Shown here piece after piece: positions 1 to 5,254 of a DNA stretch of 5,254 nucleotides. How positions within the stretch are numbered: the first letter of the stretch is position 1; each line of letters starts with the position of its first letter. The stretch spans positions 1 to 5,254 of the forward strand of contig JAHJKV010000353.1 in NCBI GenBank assembly GCA_018822065.1, in the 5' to 3' direction. The position numbers and the translations under genes were made by a program. This stretch comes from Pseudomonadota bacterium. Lineage in GTDB: Bacteria > Desulfobacterota > Desulfovibrionia > Desulfovibrionales > Desulfovibrionaceae. The notes under the pieces are model-generated. The model had not been told where the DNA came from, ran no database searches, and saw only the letters and a list, made by a program, of their open reading frames with translations.

Positions 1-686
1 AGGAGCAGGTCCATGGTCCGGGGGGAGTGATCTGTGTAGTAGACCTCCAGGCCGTCCAGGCCCAGAGCCTTGAGCTCGACCAGGGTCTCCTTGAGCTGGT
101 GATATTTCAGGCCGAGCAGGGCGGGGTGGGCGAGGATGGAGGTGGCCCCGTCCTCCTTGAGGGCGGTCAGGGCTTCCTGGGGGCTGAGGCGGATGCGGGG
201 CACGTAGGCGCTGCCGTGGTTGCCCACAAATTCAGAAAAAGCCTGCCCAAGGGTGGGGACTGCGCCCTTTTCGACCAGCACCTGGGCGATATGCGGCCTG
301 CCAACGGTCCCCCCGGCCTTGGCCGCAACCTCCTCCAGGCTGATGTCGATGCCCAGCTTCTTAAGCTTGGCCACGATCTTGACGTTGCGCTCGGCTCTGG
401 CCTTGAGCACAAATTCGAAAGACCGGGTCAGGGCAGGCGAGCCCGGCGCGGTCCAAAGTCCCACGAGATGCATGGATTGGGAGCCTGCGCCCACGGAGAG
501 CTCGCAACCGGGTATGACCTCGATATTGCACTCCCGGCCCGCGTCCAGGGCTTCCTGGAGCCCGCTCAAGGTGTCATGGTCCGTCAGGGCCACGGCGTCG
601 AGCTTGCTCTTGGCCGCAAGCTGGACCAGCCGAGAGGGCGAGAGGGTGCCGTCCGAGGCCGTGGAATGGGTGTGCAGGTCGATCAT
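1..686 (-). CDS. PHP-domain phosphoesterase, RNase AM / YciV-like (3' end outside window)
   Basis: This gene is read leftward from ATG at 686 and leaves the window still open, so 228 codons are visible. The sequence shows the PHP metal-site motifs in order: HTHS near the start (H5, H7) with D12, TDHD (D36, H37, D38), PGCE (E62), MHLVG (H73), GRPH (H132) and AHP (H187). The order and spacing match the YciV/RNase AM branch of PHP proteins (COG0613; E. coli rnm). Known members are tri-metal enzymes that act as 5'-3' exonucleases on short RNA and as 3',5'-nucleotide bisphosphate phosphatases in the cytoplasm. The family's final D-x-H metal ligands should lie about 30 residues past the left edge; usual length is about 280-295 residues. 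An AAAGG ribosome site lies 9 bases before the ATG. The gene follows the small membrane protein gene on the same strand. Family assignment is solid; the exact substrate (RNA ends or a small nucleotide) is inferred. Confidence 0.9.
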   Translation of the reverse strand, partial: MIDLHTHSTASDGTLSPSRLVQLAAKSKLDAVALTDHDTLSGLQEALDAGRECNIEVIPGCELSVGAGSQSMHLVGLWTAPGSPALTRSFEFVLKARAERNVKIVAKLKKLGIDISLEEVAAKAGGTVGRPHIAQVLVEKGAVPTLGQAFSEFVGNHGSAYVPRIRLSPQEALTALKEDGATSILAHPALLGLKYHQLKETLVELKALGLDGLEVYYTDHSPRTMDLL

Positions 687-754
687 GCCGGGTTGCCTTT
701 GGAAAATCGGTTTGATGGAACAGCCGCCACCATACCGTCCAACGAATGCGCCAT
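683..754 (-). CDS. Possible 23-residue leader or small protein overlapping the PHP gene start
   Basis: In the gap between the two leftward genes there is an open frame from ATG at 754 whose stop TGA overlaps the phosphoesterase start as ATGA. The predicted peptide begins MAHSLDG and ends SKGNPA. A TTG at 772 would lengthen it to 29 residues. The frame stays open further upstream into the end of the membrane protein gene (reading WEDNAFDLRS), but no good start codon is visible there. No convincing ribosome site precedes either start; a GGGA-rich stretch is the best candidate. The ATGA overlap is the arrangement used for translational coupling, so this could help translate the phosphoesterase, but a chance open frame in GC-rich DNA is just as likely. 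I recognise no homologue. Confidence 0.2.
   Translation of the reverse strand: MAHSLDGMVAAVPSNRFSKGNPA
696..700 (-). promoter_or_regulatory. Ribosome binding site of the PHP gene
   Basis: On the minus strand AAAGG lies 9 bases before ATG 686. It supports that start, which also places the first metal motif at residues 5-7 as usual for YciV-type proteins. Confidence 0.5.
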
Positions 755-794
755 TTCCCGCTGTCCCGTCAAGAGGGAGCGAAGGTCGAAGGCG

Positions 795-1274
795 TTATCT
801 TCCCAGGCGACCGAGCATCATCAGGAAGACTCCCAGGTGGACCAGCCAGAGCCCGGCGGTTTTGGAGAGGTCCATGGCCTGGTCCAGGATCATGTCCGTG
901 ACCTGAGAGGTGAGAAGGCCGCCGGGAAGGATGTCGTATTTGATCGCGCCCAGATAGAGGTAGGTGAGGACCAGAGAAAAGAGAGGGAGCAGGAAGAGAA
1001 AGGTGCCGAAAGAGCCGTTGCTCCGGGCGGGCCAGAGCAGGCAGTAGAGCAAGGAAAGCACAGCCCCCAGAGCAGGAAGGGCCAGGGCGGAATAGGTGGC
1101 GACCATGCCGTAGTCATACTGACCGACTTGGTGCATGCCCGAGATGGCATCATAGCCCAAATGCAGCAGGGCCAGTCCCGTCGTTGTCTGGCCCAGCGCC
1201 GACGGCCAGGGAAGCAGATAGCCTCCAAGCAACGCCAAACATCCGACAGCGATGAATTTTTTATACCCGTCCAT
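795..1274 (-). CDS. Small integral membrane protein of unknown function
   Basis: This 159-residue protein is not one I recognise. Its sequence shows four hydrophobic segments, at about residues 6-23, 61-81, 88-109 and 139-157. Segments 1 and 2 are separated by a roughly 37-residue loop rich in Gly, His and Tyr, and segments 3 and 4 by an approximately 30-residue loop. The end is short and basic (GRLGR). No catalytic motif, Cys pair or lipobox is visible. The ATG at 1274 is preceded, 8 bases upstream, by GAGG running into a tract of seven G, and a good promoter lies about 60 bases further back. Together these fix the start. The stop is TAA. It is followed by the PHP phosphoesterase gene on the same strand after 108 bases with no terminator-like hairpin seen, so the two may share a transcript. 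It is divergent from the c-di-GMP sensor. That it is a real gene is well supported; its function is unknown. Confidence 0.8.
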   Translation of the reverse strand: MDGYKKFIAVGCLALLGGYLLPWPSALGQTTTGLALLHLGYDAISGMHQVGQYDYGMVATYSALALPALGAVLSLLYCLLWPARSNGSFGTFLFLLPLFSLVLTYLYLGAIKYDILPGGLLTSQVTDMILDQAMDLSKTAGLWLVHLGVFLMMLGRLGR

Positions 1275-1332
1275 TCGCCCCCCCTCATCTTTCGTTCGTT
1301 CACGACCAGCGGAACATCAACTATGGATAGGA

Positions 1333-1361
1333 ACTATAGGCAATGGCAGTGGTGGGGTCAA
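1333..1361 (-). promoter_or_regulatory. Sigma70-like promoter for the leftward genes
   Basis: Read on the minus strand, TTGACC (1361-1356) is followed after exactly 17 bases by TATAGT (1338-1333). Each box matches the consensus at five of six positions. The expected transcript start is near 1326, leaving a leader of about 50 bases before ATG 1274. The -35 box overlaps two bases of the left arm of the inverted repeat described separately, so a protein bound there could block it. Prediction by eye. Confidence 0.6.
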
Positions 1362-1408
1362 ACCTGGTGTAAATCGAATAAGTTTTGTTGATTTTTGGTT
1401 CCAGGTTT
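1360..1408. repeat. Inverted repeat AAACCTGG / CCAGGTTT between divergent promoters
   Basis: The arms at 1360-1367 and 1401-1408 are perfect 8-bp inverse copies, and one further flanking T matches after a mismatch. Their centres are 41 bases apart, close to four DNA turns, with an AT-rich middle. The left arm touches the leftward -35 box, and the right arm ends six bases before the rightward -35 box. The spacing would suit two dimers or a looped pair of sites for a transcription factor controlling both directions. No regulator gene is visible in the window to assign it to. Confidence 0.4.
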
Positions 1409-1414
1409 AAGGGC

Positions 1415-1443
1415 TTGTCAGGATGTAGGGCGTCCATTATAAA
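1415..1443 (+). promoter_or_regulatory. Sigma70-like promoter for the sensor and nuclease genes
   Basis: TTGTCA (1415-1420) and TATAAA (1438-1443) are separated by exactly 17 bases, and each matches consensus at five of six positions. A transcript would start near 1450. That leaves about 11 bases before the TTG at 1461 but about 47 before the ATG at 1497, which favours the ATG (or TTG 1479) as the real start of the downstream gene. Confidence 0.6.
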
Positions 1444-1496
1444 GAAAACATTCTGCTGGCTTGTCCACAGGCAATTTATTGCAAAAAATCGAACCC

Positions 1497-4400
1497 ATGT
1501 CCGAGGAAGTATCCAAGTTCGTTCGCAGTGTTCAGCTGCGTATCGCCCTTCCCGCCCTCCTGACGGTGGCGCTCTTTGTCGCGGCCATGAGCTTTTTCTT
1601 CATCCCGTCCCTGAAAACGAATCTGGTGGCCCGTGAATTGGGGGGGTCGCGCCATCTGACCCAGGTCGCCATCAACATCCTGCAGACCTACGAGACCCGT
1701 GTCCAGGCCGGGATGCTGAGTCTGGAGCAGGCCCAGAGCAAGGCCGTCCAAGACATCAGATTCCTGCGCTATGGCGACGACGGATTGAACTATTTCTGGA
1801 TTCAGGACACCCGGCCCGTCATGATCATGCATCCCTATCGTCCGGATCTGGAAAACATGGACCTCTCCGACATGACCGACCTCAGCGGGAAAAGGTTGTT
1901 CATTGACTTTGTTGCGGCGAGCCGGGACAAGGGCTACGGGGTCGTGGACTACATGTGGCAGCGCCAGGACCAGCCCGACCGTGTCGAACCAAAATCCTCC
2001 TATGTCCAGCTGTTTCGGCCCTGGGGCTGGATCGTTGGGACCGGCACCTACGTCGAGGATGTGCAGGACGAAATTTCCAAGACGGTCGCCGATCTCTGGG
2101 TCATCATTGCCCTGGTCACCTTCCTCGCCCTGTTCCCGACCGGTTGGGTGATCTTCCAGGCCCGCGCCGGAGCCCGGGAGCGCCGTCGTATCTGGAAAGA
2201 AAGGGAAGGGCTGATCCACGAACTGTCGGAACATCGCGAACAGCACCGCAGCCTGGTGAACAATATCGCCATCGGGGTCATGCAGGTGGACCGTGATCTC
2301 CGGGTGCAGACCATGAACAGCCAGATGCGCGAATGGTTCCTGGATGCCGACCTGGAGAGTGCTCCCCGGTGCCAGGACATCTTCGGCATGCACCACCAGG
2401 TGGGAACCTGTACCGACTGCCCCGCCCGTCTCACCCTGCAATCCGCCGGGGTGCATGAAATGGTGCGCGAGCAACAGATTCATGGCCTGAACCGGTTTTT
2501 GCGCATCGTCTCCAGCCCGGTGCTCAACGCCCAGGGCGAGGTCTCCTCGGTGATCCTGACGCTGGACGACATCACGGACCGGTTGCGGGGCGAGCGCGCC
2601 CTCAAGGAGGCTGAGGCCAAATATCGGGGTATCTTCGAAAATTCCCTGGAGGGCATCTACCAGACCTCCCTCGAGGGGCGGGTGCTCTCGGTCAACCCGG
2701 CCCTGGTCCAGGTTTTCGGCTACGAAACCTCTGAGGAGTTCATCCAGACGATCAACGATATCAGCTGCGACATCTACGTGAACCCCAACCGACGCGGCGA
2801 ATTCCTGGCGACCATGGAGCGGGACGGTTTTGTGCGCGGATTCGAGTCCGAGGTCCTGACCCAAGCCGGACGCAAGATATGGATTTTGGAAAACGCCCGT
2901 GCCGTGCGCGACGAATCCGGAAAGATCACCCATTTCGACGGCACCATGCTGGACATCACCGACCGCAAAGAGACGGAGTTGGCCCTTGATCATCAGCGCG
3001 CCTATTTCCAGGAGCTGTTTGAAAGTTCGCCCCTGGGCATCGTGCTGCTGGACAATGACGGTACCGTGCTCAAGGCAAACAAAGGGTTCGAGGCCCTGTT
3101 CGGCTACAAGTCGGAAGATGTTGTCGGACGTCGAAACCGCGATCTCGTGGTGCCGGACAAACTGATGAGCGAGGCCGATGCCTTCCTCCGGACCATCAAC
3201 ATGGGCAAGTCGGTCAACAAGGAAACCCTGCGCAAGCATGCGGATGGCACGCTCTTGCCCGTGAACGTTGTCGGCTATCCCATCCATGTTCGTGGAAACA
3301 TCACCGCCGCCTATTATATTTATCAGGACATCACCGAGCGAAAGAGCTTCGAAGAGCAGCTGTCCCACCAGGCCTTCCACGACTCCCTCACCAACCTGCC
3401 CAACCGCACGTTGTACATGGAGCGCCTGAGCCGCGCCGTGCAGCGCGGGCGTCGCAGGGACGGCTACAATTTTGCGGCCATGATGATCGACCTGGACCGC
3501 TTCAAGCGGGTGAACGACACCCTGGGCCACCAGGCCGGAGACCAGCTGCTGGTGGGCGTGGCCCTGCGCTTCCTCTCCTGCCTGCGCACGGTGGATACCG
3601 TGGCCCGCCTCGGGGGCGACGAATTTGCCATCCTGCTGGAAGAATTTGAAAATCCACGCGAAGTGATCCAGGTGGCCAACCGTATTCGCGACGTCTTGTC
3701 CGAACCCTTCCTCATCGACGGCCAGAACGTGCACACCGCCGCCTCCATCGGCATCATTCTGGATACCCGCGACTACGAACACTCCGACGAGATTCTGCGC
3801 GACGCGGATATCGCCATGTATCAGGCCAAGGGGCGCGACAAGGACCGGCTGGTCTTCAACAAGCGCATGCATGCCGAGGCCCTGGAAGTGGGCCGGATGG
3901 AAGTGGAGTTGCGGGCCGCCCTGGCCGAGGACCAGCTTGCCCTCTACTACCAGCCCATCGTGCATGTGGAGAGCGGCGAATTGCAAGGGTTCGAGGCCCT
4001 GGTCCGCTGGAATCACCCCGTGCGCGGCGTGGTCGGACCCCTGGAGTTCATCCCCCTGGCCGAGGAGACCGGGCTGATCATCCCCATGGGCCGCTGGGTT
4101 CTCAAGGAAGCCTGTGCCCAGATGGCCCGGTGGTGCAACCAGGAGGGCCGCGGCGGCGAAGGCATGAGCATGAGCGTGAATATCTCGGCCCGGCAGTTCG
4201 CCCAGCCAGACCTGGTCGAATACATCCAGGGCGTGCTCGGCGCTTCAGGCCTGGACCCCTCCTATCTCAAGCTGGAGATCACCGAATCCGTGCTCATGGA
4301 CGACGCCAAGCAGGCCGCAGCCAAGCTCAAGCGGCTCAAGGAGTTGGGCATCAAGCTGATGATCGACGACTTCGGCACCGGCTATTCTTCCCTTTCCTAT

Positions 4401-4682
4401 CTCCAGCAGTTCCCGGTGGACTATCTCAAGATCGACAAGTCCTTCATCTCCGGCACCGGCAACCGCCTGGAAAATCGCGAGATCGTGAATACCATCATCC
4501 TGCTGGCCCGCAACCTGGGACTCAAGGTGGTGGCCGAGGGCGTGGAAGAGCAGCACCAGCTCGACATGCTCAAGGATATGAAATGCGACAACGCCCAGGG
4601 CTTCATGTTCTCCCGCCCTGTGGACGAACTCGCCGCCACCGACCTCCTCCATGAATTCCTCAAGTTGCTTGCACATCGCTAA
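1497..4682 (+). CDS. Membrane sensor with Cache-PAS-PAS-PAS-GGDEF-EAL: c-di-GMP cyclase/phosphodiesterase
   Basis: A 1061-residue inner-membrane receptor predicted to make and/or degrade cyclic di-GMP. Order: TM1 about 15-36; periplasmic single Cache domain about 37-196, with YFWI at 99-102, MHP at 111-113 and GTGTY at 181-185, as in sCache_2 receptors of small ligands; TM2 about 200-220; a charged helical linker about 222-252 with no clear HAMP; PAS1 253-363 with C292, C305 and C308; PAS2 375-489; PAS3 503-614; GGDEF domain about 622-785; EAL domain about 800-1055. Cyclase residues are present: D665, N673, D682 and GGDEF at 706-710. The inhibitory RxxD site is present at 697-700. Phosphodiesterase residues are present: E833 (EAL), N895, E927, D957/D958, K978, E1014 and Q1034. 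By sequence both activities are possible, though which dominates cannot be read. Start: ATG 1497 is chosen from promoter position; TTG 1461 and TTG 1479 are in-frame alternatives and none has a strong ribosome site. The nuclease gene follows at once. Confidence 0.93.
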   Translation: MSEEVSKFVRSVQLRIALPALLTVALFVAAMSFFFIPSLKTNLVARELGGSRHLTQVAINILQTYETRVQAGMLSLEQAQSKAVQDIRFLRYGDDGLNYFWIQDTRPVMIMHPYRPDLENMDLSDMTDLSGKRLFIDFVAASRDKGYGVVDYMWQRQDQPDRVEPKSSYVQLFRPWGWIVGTGTYVEDVQDEISKTVADLWVIIALVTFLALFPTGWVIFQARAGARERRRIWKEREGLIHELSEHREQHRSLVNNIAIGVMQVDRDLRVQTMNSQMREWFLDADLESAPRCQDIFGMHHQVGTCTDCPARLTLQSAGVHEMVREQQIHGLNRFLRIVSSPVLNAQGEVSSVILTLDDITDRLRGERALKEAEAKYRGIFENSLEGIYQTSLEGRVLSVNPALVQVFGYETSEEFIQTINDISCDIYVNPNRRGEFLATMERDGFVRGFESEVLTQAGRKIWILENARAVRDESGKITHFDGTMLDITDRKETELALDHQRAYFQELFESSPLGIVLLDNDGTVLKANKGFEALFGYKSEDVVGRRNRDLVVPDKLMSEADAFLRTINMGKSVNKETLRKHADGTLLPVNVVGYPIHVRGNITAAYYIYQDITERKSFEEQLSHQAFHDSLTNLPNRTLYMERLSRAVQRGRRRDGYNFAAMMIDLDRFKRVNDTLGHQAGDQLLVGVALRFLSCLRTVDTVARLGGDEFAILLEEFENPREVIQVANRIRDVLSEPFLIDGQNVHTAASIGIILDTRDYEHSDEILRDADIAMYQAKGRDKDRLVFNKRMHAEALEVGRMEVELRAALAEDQLALYYQPIVHVESGELQGFEALVRWNHPVRGVVGPLEFIPLAEETGLIIPMGRWVLKEACAQMARWCNQEGRGGEGMSMSVNISARQFAQPDLVEYIQGVLGASGLDPSYLKLEITESVLMDDAKQAAAKLKRLKELGIKLMIDDFGTGYSSLSYLQQFPVDYLKIDKSFISGTGNRLENREIVNTIILLARNLGLKVVAEGVEEQHQLDMLKDMKCDNAQGFMFSRPVDELAATDLLHEFLKLLAHR

Positions 4683-4714
4683 GGATGCACTCTAGGCAGA
4701 GCGCGGATGGACTG

Positions 4715-5200
4715 ATGCGAATCTTCACCCTTGTTCTCCTGCTTCTGCTCCTGGCCCTCGCCGCACCCGCCCTGGCCGAAGAGGCCATGCTGATCAAGGT
4801 CATCGATGGTGATTCCCTCGTCCTGACGATTCATGGCCTGCCGGTCGAAGTGCGCCTGCTCGGCATTGATGCGCCGGAATATGGGCAGGAATGGGGGGAA
4901 GAGGCCACGGAATTCGTGGAGGATTGGACCGAGCACCAAGTGTTCGACCTGGAATATGGTCCGACCAAAACCGACCGGTTCAACCGGCTGCTAGCCTGGT
5001 TCTGGCGCTCAGACGGCCACCTGCTCAACGAGGACCTGGTCCAAAACGGCCTGGCCATCCCCTTCATGCTCAAGAAAGAGGACAAACATTTCCAGCGCAT
5101 CCACACGGCCCAGGCCAAGGCCAAAGCCGCCCAGTCCGGCTTCTGGTCCCAGGGCGGCCTCAAGAAAACCCCGCAAGAGTGGCGCAGGCTTAAGCAGTAG
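4715..5200 (+). CDS. Exported SNase-like thermonuclease
   Basis: A 161-residue nuclease of the staphylococcal nuclease (TNase, OB-fold) family, which cleaves DNA and RNA using Ca2+. With ATG 4715 the protein starts with a typical signal peptide: a short basic start, a run of Leu at about 7-13, and a likely cut after ALA at residue 21, leaving a mature domain of about 140 residues. Aligned by eye with S. aureus nuclease, the key residues are all present: Ca2+ ligands D33 (in IDGDS) and D52 (in GIDAPE), and catalytic R47, E55 and R91 (in DRFNR). An in-frame ATG at 4685 would add ten polar residues before the signal peptide and has only AAGG abutting it. ATG 4715 has GGATGG 4 bases upstream and fits secretion better. 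It starts 32 bases after the sensor stop, so the two are probably co-transcribed. It acts in the periplasm or outside. Roles in nucleotide scavenging or extracellular DNA removal are inferred. Confidence 0.9.
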   Translation: MRIFTLVLLLLLLALAAPALAEEAMLIKVIDGDSLVLTIHGLPVEVRLLGIDAPEYGQEWGEEATEFVEDWTEHQVFDLEYGPTKTDRFNRLLAWFWRSDGHLLNEDLVQNGLAIPFMLKKEDKHFQRIHTAQAKAKAAQSGFWSQGGLKKTPQEWRRLKQ

Positions 5201-5254
5201 TCTGGTGGCCGTGGTCGTCCCGTGCAGGTCACAGGTCAGGGAGGAGGGAATGGG
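5201..5254 (+). other. 3' flank with a tandem 7-bp repeat and a possible next-gene start
   Basis: No terminator hairpin with a T run is visible after the nuclease stop. CAGGTCA occurs twice in tandem (5225-5231, 5232-5238). It is followed by a purine-rich GGGAGGAGGG stretch (5239-5248) and an ATG at 5250 two bases before the window edge. The purine stretch would make a strong ribosome site, so another rightward gene may begin here. Only one full codon is visible, so this cannot be confirmed. Confidence 0.3.

Noticed and set aside
890..1303. A 137-codon minus-strand frame starting GTG at 1303
   Set aside because: It overlaps the membrane protein in another frame, is rich in Ser, Pro, Arg and Trp as shadows are, and lacks a hydrophobic pattern or ribosome site.
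27..1391. A 454-codon open frame on the plus strand across the two leftward genes
   Set aside because: The opposite strand encodes a clear PHP enzyme and a membrane protein with ribosome sites. This frame shows no domain and crosses the divergent promoter region.
1471..1488. Hairpin GCAAT-TT-ATTGC followed by A6, considered as a terminator
   Set aside because: The arms are only five bases, AT-rich, with a two-base loop, and the run after it is A on the coding strand. It does not fit an intrinsic terminator in either direction.
222..2252. A HAMP domain after TM2 of the sensor
   Set aside because: The roughly 30 residues after TM2 are a charged helical stretch leading straight into PAS1, too short for a HAMP domain and without its conserved Pro and Glu pattern. 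(The span listed is loose; the stretch is encoded at about 2160-2252.)
1476..4016. An 846-codon open frame on the minus strand opposite the sensor gene
   Set aside because: It lies wholly within the well-defined Cache-PAS-GGDEF-EAL gene, has a low-complexity His/Gly/Val/Gln-rich composition with no domain, and is the expected mirror of GC-biased codon use.
4130..4654. A 174-codon plus-strand frame within the EAL region
   Set aside because: It is an out-of-frame reading of the EAL domain, very rich in Arg, Gly and Pro, while the main frame holds every catalytic motif.
4831..5232. A 133-codon minus-strand frame over the nuclease gene
   Set aside because: The plus strand encodes an SNase domain with all active-site residues; the minus reading has no recognisable feature.

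Overview
The window reads as ordinary chromosomal DNA from a GC-rich Gram-negative bacterium. The combination of genes and their style (single-Cache/PAS/GGDEF/EAL receptor, a PAS domain with a Cys cluster, a small secreted thermonuclease) suggests a sulfate-reducing deltaproteobacterium of the Desulfovibrio type. That placement is an inference from protein style and base composition, not from any search. I see no mobile element, CRISPR array, tRNA or rRNA.

Left part (1 to about 1274) is read leftward. A small predicted four-helix membrane protein of unknown function (795-1274) is followed, after a gap of 108 bases, by a PHP-domain phosphoesterase of the RNase AM / YciV (COG0613) type. The phosphoesterase starts at 686 and runs off the left edge without a stop. 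A short open frame lies in the gap, and its stop overlaps the phosphoesterase start as ATGA.

Middle (about 1275-1496) is an AT-richer divergent control region. It has one sigma70-like promoter facing each way (TTGACC-17-TATAGT leftward, TTGTCA-17-TATAAA rightward). A perfect 8-bp inverted repeat (AAACCTGG / CCAGGTTT) sits between them, with one arm touching the leftward -35 box and the other just upstream of the rightward -35 box.

Right part (1497-5200) is read rightward. It holds a 1061-residue membrane sensor with the order TM - single Cache - TM - helical linker - PAS (Cys cluster) - PAS - PAS - GGDEF - EAL, in which both the cyclase and phosphodiesterase active sites and the cyclase inhibitory site look intact. 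A small exported SNase-like nuclease follows directly, probably in the same transcript. The last 54 bases hold no complete gene but end in a purine-rich stretch and an ATG that may be the start of the next gene.

Working picture: an extracytoplasmic ligand, and possibly a redox or metal signal through the Cys-bearing PAS, sets c-di-GMP synthesis or breakdown. The nuclease would be made alongside and act outside the cytoplasm on DNA or RNA. The leftward pair is divergently transcribed and may share control through the inverted repeat. The window holds no plainly new system. The points most worth a second look are the shared divergent operator, the Cys-cluster PAS, the linkage of a c-di-GMP switch to a secreted nuclease, and the short coupled frame before the phosphoesterase.
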